Assembly (NCBI GenBank): GCA_030063045.1
Contig: JAQSEB010000059.1
Coordinates: 682,001-746,000 of the forward strand
Source of the DNA: Pratylenchus scribneri
Taxonomy: Eukaryota > Nematoda > Chromadorea > Rhabditida > Pratylenchidae
Direction of reading: 5' to 3'
Length of the DNA stretch: 64,000 bases
Part shown: in pieces, positions 21,996 to 32,342 of the stretch
Numbering within the stretch: the stretch's first letter is position 1
Layout: every line of letters starts with the position of its first letter
Notes under the pieces: model-generated
What the model was told of the DNA's origin: nothing
The model's database searches: none
What the model saw: the letters and a program-made list of their open reading frames with translations, nothing else
Made by a program: the position numbers and the translations under genes

Positions 21996-24900
21996 ATGAT
22001 TCGACTGAATGAATATTCTTTATTACGAATTTTTATTCAACGACCGCACAAATATTGCTGTTTTTCCTCATCATGCTCTTCTTCAAATGCTCAGCAGATG
22101 GCGGCGGACAATTTGCGAAAGATCAATCAAGTATTAATTGCGAATCGAGGTGAAATTGCAATCCGTGTGATGCGTACAGCCAAAAAGATGGGAATTAAGG
22201 TAACAAAAATGTGTCAAATGTACAAAATAAATAAATTTAGACAATTGCCGTTTACTCCGATGCGGACACAAATTCAATTCACACAAGATTCGCAGACAAA
22301 GCCATTCGAATTGGTCAACCAAGTCCGTTGAAGAGCTATTTACGCGGAGAACATATATTGAAAGTGGCAAAGGAGGCGGGAGCGGATGCAATTCATCCAG
22401 GTTTTTGTGTGAATAATTCCATAAATTAATTTAAATTCTTTAGGCTATGGATTCCTCAGCGAGAATGCAAATTTTGCTGAACTTTGTACCAATAACGGAA
22501 TAATATTTATGGGACCTCCTCCAACGGCAATCTCCGATATGGGAATGAAGAATAAAGCAAAGGAAATTATGATTCAAGTTTGGATTAATAAATGCTAAAA
22601 AATTAATTTGAATTTTTTAGGCCGGAGTGCCAGTTGTTCAAGGCTACAATGGACCGGATCAAAGTGCTGAAAATTTGCTGATGGAAGCCAAAAAACTAGG
22701 TAGGGTTTTCAAAAATATTTTAAAGTTAAGATGGGTTTTCAAAAATTTTAATTAAAGCTAGGTTGGTTTTTCAAAAAATTTATTAAAGCTAGGTAGGTTT
22801 TTTTAAATTTTTCCAAATATTTTCTAGGTAGGTTTTTCAAAGATTTTTTTTATTAAAGTTATAGCCTGGTTTGTTTTTCAAATTTTTTTAGCTAGCTTTT
22901 TAAAAATTTTATTCCATTTTAGAAATATTTTTTATTCAAGGTTTCCCTGTTATGATGAAAGCTGTTTGTGGAGTAAGCTTATAAATCAAATTTAATTTTA
23001 ATACTCAATTTTAATTTTACAGGGTGGAGGGAAAGGAATGCGAATAGCCTGGGGAGAAAAGGACTTTTTGGAATTGCTGGAATCGGCCCGTTCCGAATCG
23101 CAAAAGGCATTTGGTAATACGGATATGATTGTGGAAAAATATGTGCAAAGGCCGAGACATGTGGAAGTTCAGGTTAAATTAAATTTAAAATTAATAACAA
23201 AATTAATTTTATTAGATTTTTGGTGACACTCACCGAAATTATGTTTATTTGTGGGAGAGGGATTGTAGCATTCAGGTAAAAAATTTAGGGAATTGAATTA
23301 TCAATCAATAGAAATGATTTTAGCGAAGGCATCAAAAAATAATTGAAGAAGCTCCGGCACCCGGATTGACATTTGAGACCAGACATTGGCTTGGTATGCG
23401 AATATTTAATTATAAAAATATTCCTAATTTATTTATTTAAAAAATAGAAAAATTCAAAAAATATTTAAAATTTTAGGAAAGACCGCCGTCGATGCAGCCA
23501 GGGCAGTGAATTACGTTGGCGCAGGGACAGTTGAATTCATTTTGGACACTGCCGATGAACAATTCTATTTTATGGAAATGAATACACGGCTGCAAGTGGA
23601 ACATCCAATTACGGGTAATTTTGAGAGAAATAAATTCAATAATAAATTCAACCATCATTTTTGAACCTTGCTTACCCTAAAAATAGTTTCCAAAGCCCAA
23701 AAACCATTTCTTAAAAATTTGGTCATATAAAATAATTATTAGTCTTGGTTGGGATTCGAACCCGAGACCTCCGCTCTGCGTCCTAAACTCTTCCCAGTTG
23801 ACCAAAAAATTCAGGAGTATGAAGATACCATTTTTGTCAATCTCCACAACACAACTCTGGGTTTTGAAAATATCATTTTGTAATCACAAACCAAATATAC
23901 CCAAAATTGGATAGAGCTGGTCAATACGCATTGAATGGTATATAATTTGTTATGGTTTGGTCAACAATTAAAGGGTATTAAACGGTTTAAACCCATTTTG
24001 GTTTAATGGTTCCAAACTATGTTAGAATTGGTTAAAATTTATAGCTAAGACTCCAACTTAAAATCCTAACAATATATTGAATCTAATATTTACTAATTGA
24101 AGAGGCAATAACCGGCATTGATTTGGTGGAATGGCAATTTCGTGTGGCACAAGGCGAAAAGTTGCCACTAAATCAAGAACAAATTCAATTAAAAGGACAT
24201 GCAATTGAGGTAAAATTTAATTATAAAATGAAATTTAGCTTAAATTTTAGGCCAGAGTCTACGCTGAAGACAGTGTAAATAATTTTATGCCAACTGCCGG
24301 CACTTTGGAACATTTGGAATTTCCTGTGGACCCACTGGTTCGCGTTGATTCCGGCGTACAGGAGGGAGATGATGTCAGTGTCCACTATGATCCAATGATT
24401 GCAAAAGTGATTACAGCCGGCGAAAACAGGTTTAAAATACTGAAAAATTACTAAGAAATAGAATGAATGTTTAAATAAGCTGAACCGTTTAACTGGGCGA
24501 CCGACCACTCAACTCGGCGCCATCGCTTGGAACTCATTAAGGACGAAAGTGATATAAATGAATTTGGTGTCAAATTAAAGAGCACACTTCTGGCTATCGA
24601 TTGATATAGAATTTATTTGGTTTGGTTAAGATTTGGTGGAATTGTGTTCAAAAAACCTTGAGAAATTTGCAAATCCTTAATAATAGTCTTTTTTAATGGT
24701 TTATTAAATACAATTCCACCAATTCTAAACCAAACCAAATAAATCTTATATCAATTGATAGCCAGAAGTGATCTCTTTAATTTGACACCAAAATCATCTA
24801 TAACGGTTTCATCCTTAATGAGCTACAAGCGATGGCGCCCAGTTGAGTGGTCGCCCACTTTTAGTGTACCGTTCTTTTAAGGGACCAAGCAATTCGCTTG

Positions 24901-26105
24901 TTGGATGGGGCACTGGAGCGAACGCACATTGGTGGCCTATGCAATAATATTCAATTTGTGCGAAATTGTTTACAACATCCAAAATTCCGACAAGCCGAAT
25001 TGTACACGGATTTTATCCCGGAACATCAAGAGGAATTGCTGAGGAATCATGACCCGACAAAATCAATTAGCAGCGATGCATTGGTGGAGGGGGCAATTTC
25101 CGATATTTTGTTGAGGGTAAGCATTCGATTTGGATAATAAAAACCTTAGATTTTAGAACGAATTAATTTTCTAATAATTTTTCAGGCATTTGATTCTTTC
25201 GACAAATCTGCTGCTCCAAATCCATTCATTTCTCTGTTCTATTTCCGTCTAAACACATTTGCCAAAAGAACTGTTCGATTAGGTGACCGGGACATTGAAG
25301 TTACAATTTTGGGAAATGACCGCTTTAAAATCGACGACCCAAATATGGAAATTTGTGTTCATCAAGTGAATGTGTCCAAAACGCCAATAACCAAGCGACC
25401 AATTGTGCGCTTTGAAATTGAAACATTGGTTGATGAAGGGAGGAGATGGAAATGCAAAGCAGTTGAATTGAGCAATGGAATTGCGGTTCATTTTAAACAA
25501 TTAATTAAAAATTATAGACCAAAAAATTTTTGAAAATTTTCAACCCACCGAGTACCTCTCCACTTTCACAAAAAATTGGGGGTCTCGGGTTCTAATCCGC
25601 TCCGAGTCCAATAATTTTTTTCGGACTTGTTAGTCACTTTTACTTATTTCTATCGATTCTACTTTACATTTATAGACGAAACAAATTAATTTTAACAAAA
25701 AATCCTTACCTAAAATATTACTAATTAAATTAAATTTAATTAAGATTAAAATTTAAGGTTTTTGGAGCGGAACATCGCAATTGGATTTCACCAGAGCCGG
25801 AAGAAACACTTGAAACCGATGCATTGGAATCAACAATGGATGATGGGAAAGCGAGGTCGCAAATGCCAGGAACAATTGAGAAAATATTTGTGAAAGAAGG
25901 CGACCGGGTTGAAAAAGGCCAACCATTGGTTGCTTTGAATGCAATGAAAATGGAATTTTTAATCAAGTTTTCTATTCATTTTAATCAATAAAAAAATCAA
26001 ATTTTAAGAGCACCCTTCAATGGTGTGGTCGGCTCAATACAATGCTCAGTGGGAAATAATGTGCCAAAAGATGCCATCTTGGTTCGGCTCAACAAAGATG
26101 AATAA
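21996..26105 (+). CDS. mccc-1: Methylcrotonoyl-CoA carboxylase subunit alpha, mitochondrial (biotin-carrying)
   Basis: Fifteen exons, in phase throughout: 21996-22199, 22241-22400, 22444-22577, 22621-22699, 22941-22972, 23023-23172, 23216-23275, 23324-23393, 23477-23614, 24103-24209, 24251-24429, 24882-25116, 25186-25485, 25758-25966 and 26009-26105, giving 717 residues; human MCCA has 725. The N-terminus has a basic, Ser-rich presequence. Biotin carboxylase landmarks: [13 protein letters not shown] (about 46), [10 protein letters not shown], the ATP-binding GGGGKGMR (about 203), [20 protein letters not shown] and [11 protein letters not shown] (about 330). The C-terminal biotinyl domain keeps NAMKMEF with the biotin-accepting lysine. 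MCC carboxylates 3-methylcrotonyl-CoA in leucine breakdown. PCC alpha and pyruvate carboxylase are the relatives considered; the middle region and DLVEWQ fit MCC best. Introns carry a SINE-like copy, a 46-bp-element copy and a fold-back element. Confidence 0.93.
23735..23832 (-). repeat. tRNA-related SINE-like segment in an mccc-1 intron
   Basis: On the minus strand an A-box-like GGTCAACTGGGAAGAG is followed about 30 bp later by a perfect B box inside GGTCTCGGGTTCGAATCCC. There is no convincing acceptor stem, and it continues into AT-rich DNA, so it is not scored as a functional tRNA gene. Confidence 0.6.
23878..24062 (+). repeat. 46-bp-unit element with a single internal unit
   Basis: A compact copy with both flanks. 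Left: CCAAATATACCCAAAATTGG and GCATTGAATGGTATATAATT. One internal unit: CAACAATTAAAGGGTATTAA. Right: TTTAATGGTTCCAAACTATG. It shows that the element exists with one unit as well as with eight. Confidence 0.85.
24495..24868. repeat. Family A-related fold-back element with distinct ends, in an mccc-1 intron
   Basis: Inverted ends are GGCGACCGACCACTCAACTC then GGCGCCATCGCTTG on the left, and CAAGCGATGGCGCCCAGTTG then AGTGGTCGCC on the right. Inside are AATTAAAGAGCACACTTCTGG and its inverted partner. The interior is family A but the terminal 35 bp differ, so it is a subfamily. Confidence 0.85.
25536..25680 (+). repeat. SINE-like element with B box in an mccc-1 intron
   Basis: GGGGGTCTCGGGTTCTAATCC gives a near-consensus B box. 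It is followed by a tail, ATTTTTTTCGGACTTGT then TAGTCACTTTTA, that recurs in the copy at 41705-41880 and so marks both as the same family. The A box is degraded. Confidence 0.6.
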
Positions 26106-26497
26106 TGTTAATGTGATAATAAATAATGATGTATTATTGGAATCAAAGATATATTCTATTCTACATTTTGATGATTAATAAATAAATAAATAAATACAAT
26201 ATTCTAAACTGCATCCTTTAAAGCTTAATAAATTAAGATGTGGATTAGAATTTGATCAGACCTAAGTTTTCGGATAAATTGAGACCTTAATTTTGGCTAA
26301 ATTGTACTCAAATTCGGAATAAATTGATTAAAAAATTATGAATAATTGTTGTAATAAAGAATCCAATGTTTATTCAATGAAAACAAAAAAAAACGATGAA
26401 TAAATTAAGTTTTCCCTGATAATCTCGTTGAGATGAAATAGCAATGGATAATAGCATCATTTGATTTATTCGTCTTCCAATAATTTATTCACATAAT
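26106..26497. other. Convergent intergenic gap between mccc-1 and the Skp1 homologue
   Basis: These 392 bp are AT-rich 3' flanks of two converging genes, with several AATAAA-like signals (for example 26178-26200 in the plus sense). No repeat family member or open frame of note. Confidence 0.5.
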
Positions 26498-27293
26498 TTA
26501 TAATTCGTCATTTTCATTATTCTCATCATTTTCATCCTGCTCCTCCAATTCATCACGCAATTTGGCCTCCTCCAATTCACGTTTCTCCTCTTCTTCCTTC
26601 CTCACTTTGGCCTCTGCGTCCAGCTTCGCCTGCTTTTCTTCATCCAATTTTGCCTGCTTCGCTTTTGCCAATTTGACCGCCTGCTCCCATTTGATTAAGC
26701 GGTCGCGTGATTCCTCATCAAAATCCTCACCGAAAAATCCGGACATTTCGCTGACTAAATTGGAAATTATGTTTTATTTGTAATTTAATGTAAATATTTA
26801 ACCTTCCATCTTCATGATTTTACTGACAAAATGTTCACTAATGGCATTGACAAGTGAAGTGACTCCAAGGAAGCTGGCCACATTGGCTGCATCTTTGAGT
26901 TGTTCGGATGAATATTTTGCGAAAAATCCCGGAAGTTTGCCCTTCAACTGTAAAATTAATTTAATTAGTGAATATTTATAAATAAAATCAATACTGAAGC
27001 TGGCGTGTCGTAAAAGCGTTGAAGTTCCAAATATTCCAAGATCAAATCCAAATGAAATTTGTTCACTGTCGGTGCATTGGTTGGAATTTTGAAGATCTTC
27101 TTGCCGGTTCCCTTCTCTATAAATTTTTGATTTATTTTAATTTTTCCTTAATTAATAACTTGCCATCATCTTTGTTGCAGACCAAATATGTATCAATTGA
27201 TGGAAATTGCTCGATAAAATGCTCCGGAATGGTCATTTCCTCACCGTCTTGCGTCAAAATTATTGCGAGATCAGCAGAATTGGAATTTGACAT
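26498..27293 (-). CDS. Divergent Skp1 homologue with long charged C-terminal tail
   Basis: Four exons, 27164-27293, 26995-27116, 26803-26947 and 26498-26754, encode 217 residues. The order of Skp1 landmarks is kept: ILTQDGEEMTIPE at the start, a BTB-type core with FHLDLILEYLELQ, an AANVASFLGVTSLVNAI helix corresponding to Skp1's AANYLDIKGLLD, and the F-box-binding tail FFGEDFDEESRDRLIKWEQ corresponding to Skp1's NDFTEEE...ENQW region. Beyond this, about 55 extra residues are Lys/Glu/Ala-rich coiled coil and acid. Skp1 bridges cullin-1 and F-box proteins in SCF ubiquitin ligases. Nematodes have many Skp1-related genes; this looks like a divergent member rather than the main Skp1. The first intron uses a GC donor (G|GCAAGT). 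Confidence 0.75.
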
Positions 27294-27697
27294 TTTTGAA
27301 ATTGAACTTTCTAAATTGATAACTACCGAAAATAGGTTTCGGAAATTGTTTTGGAAGTTTTAAATAAATAGGTCAAAATTGTAAAATAAAAATGTTAAGT
27401 GGTGATTTATCACACTTTCCAACGAATAATAAAAATAATCAAGATATTAAAATTTTTAGGCAATTTATTTTTTATCACATTTTATTTATGTCATGAATGA
27501 AAAAGGAATACAAAGAAATCTTATGATTAAAAAATTGGAAATGAGCCCGAGGATTACAAAAAAATGAGAGGTTTTTTGATGATAATAAAAATCGAAATTG
27601 AGTATCATAATTGGTCAAAAAATGGTCCATTCTCATTTGAATAACAAAACTTTTCCTCCACACACACACAATTTTGCCTTCGCTGTCCACCGATGGC
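27294..27697. other. Gap between the two minus-strand genes
   Basis: 404 bp, AT-rich, between the stop of the 28-29 kb gene and the ATG of the Skp1 homologue. No clear trans-splice acceptor stands out. The spacing is longer than in the two operon-like pairs. Confidence 0.45.
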
Positions 27698-29058
27698 TCA
27701 CATATCATCCATTAATTGTGAAGAGATTTCCAACTGCTAAATATGTTTATATTAAAACTATTCAAATTTACTATTAATAATTAAAACCTTTTCATTCTCA
27801 ATGCTCGCCTTTTTCACTTTCCTATTATCTTTGCGGAAGAAGCGTGAAATTGTTTGTGCCAAATCCCGGTCGTTGTCATTCAAACCCCCGACAATGTCAA
27901 GAAATCTAAAAATATTAGGTAATATAAATTTAAATAAATCGTAAATTTTACTTCAAAACGTGGGGCATTTTTCGCTTAACTTGGGTCACTGTCAAATTGT
28001 TTTGGCACCAGCCAACCTTGTGTAAACTCAAAAACACAATTATAAATAATTAATTTAAAAATTCCTTACACAACCGCCACTTCCCAACCCAAAGCAATTT
28101 CCGCCCGATGTTTTGGATGTTTCAATTTAATCTGCTCGACCAAATCCTCATAACGAATATAAGTCCAGGTTGCCCCTTTTGGCACAATCCACCAGCCAGT
28201 ATTTTTTGCAAGCCTGTCCGCATATCCTGCCAATGCCATTCGCACCGCCTGAAAATTTCAAATATAAAAATTAAATTAATTGCATAAAAATAACCTGGAA
28301 TATTTTCTCCGACGCCTGCGCGGTGTCATTGTTGACCTCGAGATAAGCTTTTGCCATCAGTTTCAATTTTTCCACATTAGAAATGATGTGTGGCGGCGAA
28401 TCCGAACCCTGAAATGAAAATTATATTTTGAGAGGTGAATTTTTTATCCTATCAATTTTGATTAATTAGACCATTTTATAGTTTACTCATTAAATTTTGA
28501 TTTTGGCTAATAATTTATCTATTGAATTATTCATCCAATTTTAAAGAAAAACTAACATGTCTGCTATCCCCGGCTGAATTGTTGTCCTTCATTCCCATCG
28601 TGGATTTGCCAGTGCCGGGCTGGTCCTGTTTCATCTGCCGCTGGTTGTATTTCCTGCCCAATTCGGCATTGGTTTCCTAAATTATTCCATTCATTTAAAA
28701 TGCCAACACTTATAAATATTCTACCTTATAACTTTTGCATATAATGAGATTGTAGTACATCATGTTTGGACTAATATTCGGCTGAACTGGCATTCCACGG
28801 AAAATTTCGGGAAGATAGGCGAAACCTTCAAATAATTTAAACAATTTAAAAATGTTTTATTTGATTTAAACCATGAGAAGGGGCAAACGGATTGAACGGC
28901 TCCAATTTGATTGATGGATGAACGCCTGGTCCAAAATGTCCAAAGAAGGCAGGGTCCTGAATATCATCATGGCCATTCGAAGCATTCCTCACGGGAACGA
29001 AACAATTCACCGCCACAAGCTTGCCATGGAAAAGTCTCAAATTGACAAGTCGACTCAT
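27698..29058 (-). CDS. Unnamed, probably mitochondrial protein with a PaREP1/HEPN-like helical region
   Basis: Eight exons join in phase: 28872-29058, 28725-28825, 28557-28676, 28295-28408, 28070-28248, 27952-28026, 27788-27905 and 27698-27736, giving 310 residues. The N-terminus MSRLVNLRLFHGKLVAVNCF is basic and hydrophobic without acidic residues, as in mitochondrial presequences. Then come HFGPGVHPSIKLEPFNP and FAYLPEIFRGMPVQPN, and a Gln/Lys linker. Residues about 175-290 are helical: VEKLKLMAKAYLEV, NDTAQASEKIFQAVRMAL, WTYIRYEDLVEQIKLKHP, ALGWEVAVVLHKVGWCQNNL and a last helix ending LKFLDIVGG. The pattern of helix, QASEK, AV-x-x-AL, and W-x-x-A-x-x-LH resembles the archaeal PaREP1 (HEPN-like) fold. 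That likeness is from pattern memory and not tested. I do not recognise an established orthologue. Confidence 0.8.
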
Positions 29059-30334
29059 TGGTTAAATTTGTGGTTTTTGAATTGAAGTATTCCTGAATAA
29101 TTTTTATATTAAATGTGATAAAATAAAAAATATAACAAAGAATTAGAGCAATTAAATTAAACAATATTGATTTATAGATTAATTTAATTAAAAATAAGTT
29201 TACAAAAGGGATGCGGAATGCTGATGCTATCTATCTCCGAAATAAAAAAGCCAGAGCTAGCAGGCATTTGATTCCAAAAACCAGCAGGCAAAAATTTTGA
29301 ACTTTTACTTCTTATAAAATTGCCCTTTTTGAACAATTTGGTCTATGGATATGGAATAAAGCTATCATCAATACAATACCCTTGAGGATAAGCCTCGATC
29401 GCAATCGCAAGGGGATCAAGCATCATTAAAAACCCAAACCCGGTCCTAACTTCTCAGATTTTATAGGATTTTCCATATTCGTGTTCTTGCAATTTTTTCT
29501 TCGTTTTATTTTTTTTATTTATGGATCATTCATCATTTTATCTTTTTTAAACATATAAAATGCCAGATTCATTTTAAAACCATTTAAGGTTTATTATTTT
29601 CCGAACTACCGTATGGCTTTTAACAAGGGGCAGGCGGCAGGGCCAGCAGGGTGCAAGGCTGCAAGGGTAAGAAAATTTTTTAACATAACTAAATTTCCGG
29701 AATGAACTTATCAGAAATCAGAATTAAAATTTAAAACTTTCCGGAATGAAAATCAGAATTGTTTCCGGAATGAATTTAAAAATTCAAAATTAGCTTTAAA
29801 AATAAGAATTTGAAATTTCCATTTAAAATGCTTTAATTAAAAATTGAAAAAAATGCAAATATGAATAAAATGAACATCGACAAAATGCACATCTTTGTAA
29901 CACCAACACCAACAAATATTCAAAGGGACATCGCCTCTCTCGGTCACACCTAATCGCGTTTATTCCATGTATTTGTGGTTGCTCAATTTCGCATCATCAT
30001 TTATTTTGTCCACAAACAAATAGTCTCCACCATCTATCTTGGTTTGTTGGCCGACTTCGAATGGCAATAAAAACATGAAGGGGAGAAGCTGTCATTTGTT
30101 GAATGTGACTGCGGATATGGCGGGATGGCTCCTTTGGTGATGGTTGAAAAGTGGGTGGAGGCTGGTGGGATTGGATTGAATGGGATTGTTGGATGGATGG
30201 GCCACATTGGTGGAGCAGCACAAAATGCCTTCCACGATGTCCATCCGTCAAAAAATATAACTAATCGCCCTCTTCCTTTTTCCTCCATTCGCTTCCATCT
30301 CATCATATACGGTAATAAAAAAAACCATCACAAA
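29059..30334. other. Gap between the gene island and the DM-domain gene
   Basis: About 1.3 kb. It holds AT-rich sequence with several CCGGAATGAA motifs near 29690-29780 that resemble half units of the 26-bp satellite. From 30030 to 30300 a mixed-composition stretch has frames open on both strands but no domain. It is the presumed 5' flank of the DM-domain gene. Confidence 0.5.
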
Positions 30335-30772
30335 ATGCCCAAGGACCAATACATGTGCCAACTTTGCTCAAATCAGTCAGTTTTCTTTCTTTCCTTTTTT
30401 TTACCAAAAAAAGTTGATTCATTCAAATGTTTTTTTTCCTATATTATTTCCAGTGGCCACTACAATCAGCCAAAGAAAGGCCATAAACAAAATTGTCCCA
30501 ACCGGAACTGCACGTGAGATTTTTCCCTCTTTTGTTTCTATTCATATTTTTTCGATCCAATTCCCACATTCAAACATTTGTGTTCACATTTTTCATTTCA
30601 TTTCATCAAAAGGTGCCAACTTTGTTCGCTGAATGTGAAACGGCGTGTTTTGGACCAAATTGAACGGCAATGGAGGCTTAACCAAAAAGAGAAGAAAAGG
30701 CTAATGAAGATGAAGAAGAAAAGTGCCAAAAACAATAGCATTGAAGGAGGGGAAGAAGAGGATGAAGGTTGG
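30335..30772 (+). CDS. DM-domain (doublesex/MAB-3 type) transcription factor, N-terminal exons
   Basis: Three exons: 30335-30375, 30454-30513 and 30613 to about 30772 (donor GTGAGG; GTTGGG at 30767 is an alternative). Read through, they start MPKDQYMCQLCSNHG and continue PKKGHKQNCPNRNCTCQLC. This keeps the intertwined Cys/His zinc ligands of a DM domain: CxxC, NHG, KGHK, Cx4CxCxxC. A basic recognition helix, SLNVKRRVLDQIERQWRL, follows, then a Lys-rich and then acidic tail. DM factors bind the DNA minor groove and control sex-specific development; MAB-3 and DMD proteins are nematode members. The spacing between the His of NHG and the His of KGHK is nine residues, one more than in MAB-3 or DMRT1. 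The C-terminal exons were not found; the gene is incomplete here. Confidence 0.85.
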
Positions 30773-31484
30773 GTGAGGGAATTTTTGTTTGATTTTGATT
30801 TTTGGTCGGCTCAGAGCGGTTTAGATAGGGATTGATGTAAAGTATGGTTTCGGTTCCAGAAATGTCGGCTTTCGCGGTTTCGGTCTTCTATTTTCGGTAC
30901 TTTTTAAGCTAATATCTCCAATTTCGGTTTTAAAATTCATCGATTATTTGAAGCCGAAACCGACCGTGAGAAACCCCAATTTTGATGGCAAAAGTTGGAT
31001 TTTCCATTTCCTCTAAGAGTTTTTTTCATTGCCTAAAGGAGAATTCAAAAATTCCATCGAATGCCGCAAAAACACACACACAATTTTCGTTGATTGGGAA
31101 CACCTGTGGCGGGAAAACCGGGTGGTTGCCGTTGCCATTTGTTTTAGAAAATTTATTATTATTGGGATGGGGTGGCCGGATATAGCGCCTTCAATTTTTG
31201 CCAATTAAATGTGGGCATTGGGCACCCGAAACCAATCAAAGAGAGAAGCGACGGCCAATTGAGGCCATCCGCCGGATTTAAGCAATTGGATTTATGGGTG
31301 GAAATAAATCAAAATGTGGAATTGAAAAAGGCAAAAAGGGAGAATATATGCCCATTTTATGGGGGAAATGACAAATTGGTAGGAGAAAATTGGATTGGAG
31401 AAATTTTCCTATGTGTGGCAAATTTTCATCAATTTTGAGATGAACAAATTCAAAGCAGCCCAATTTGTCGATTGGCCAATTAAT

Positions 31485-31750
31485 TAAATTAACTCATCAA
31501 GGACTGAATCAATTTTAGTATCAAATTAAAGAGCAGACTTTGGGCTATCTAATGTATTAAATTTTATTTAAATTGGTTGAGAAATGATGGAATTATGGCC
31601 AAAAAACCATTACTAATTTCGATAATTCATGTAAAGGTCACTCTAATTGATTTTTTGGTCATAACTTCATCAATTCTTAACCAATTAAAATAAAATTAAT
31701 ATTAGTTGATAGCCAAAAGTTTGTTCTTCAATTTGATAATAAAATAGTCA
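31485..31750. repeat. Family A fold-back element, right end missing
   Basis: The left arm has TAACTCATCAAGGACTGAAT and ATTAAAGAGCAGACTTTGGG. The inverted right arm has GATAGCCAAAAGTTTGTTCTT. The terminal block at the right is absent. Confidence 0.75.
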
Positions 31751-32279
31751 ATTCCAAAATGCCTAAAAGATGACTTTTCCCCTCCATCCTACTGTGCTCC
31801 CATCTTTTGCCTAATCACCCCGCTACCTTTTCCAATCAAATATTGCCCCAATTCGCATTTATAAATAAGCCCCTTTTCCTCCCGAAAGGTCTTTTTGGTG
31901 TCCATTTTTTATTACCGAATTTATTCTATTTTATAAGCCCCCTCTCTATTTTAAGCCCCTCTATCAAAAAATTCAAGTCAAAACTAACCAATTTAGAGGT
32001 GAAATTAGGCCGAAATAAGCAATTTTTGTTTCCAAAATTCAGAAAAGTTCCCACCTCGGAGGGTCTCTGAAATTTTTAAGCCCCGGGGCTTAAATTAGAA
32101 TAAATACGGTAATATATTTTCGCTAAATTGATAAATAATAATTTAAAGTTGATTCGCTTTTAATCCCTATATCCCATTCATTGGGCCACTGGGGGCTTAT
32201 TTAGGCATCCGGCGAAGGCCTGGGGCGAGAGTCTAGTCCCCTCTCTCCCCGAACAACTTTAGCCCAAGATCAGGACTAA

Positions 32280-32342
32280 TAAAATTCATAAAAATTGATT
32301 CAGCCCCTGATGAGTTATTTTAAACGGCGACAAGTTGGCTCA
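32280..32342. repeat. Family A end fragment
   Basis: Only the outer right end remains: TGATGAGTTATTTTAAACGG then CGACAAGTTGG. It lies 0.5 kb from the truncated copy at 31485-31750, so both may be pieces of one element split by an insertion. The intervening 31750-32280 segment would then be the insert. Confidence 0.6.

Noticed and set aside
23740..23830. A tRNA gene on the minus strand
   Set aside because: Boxes A and B are present but no acceptor stem or plausible anticodon arm could be paired; treated as SINE-like.
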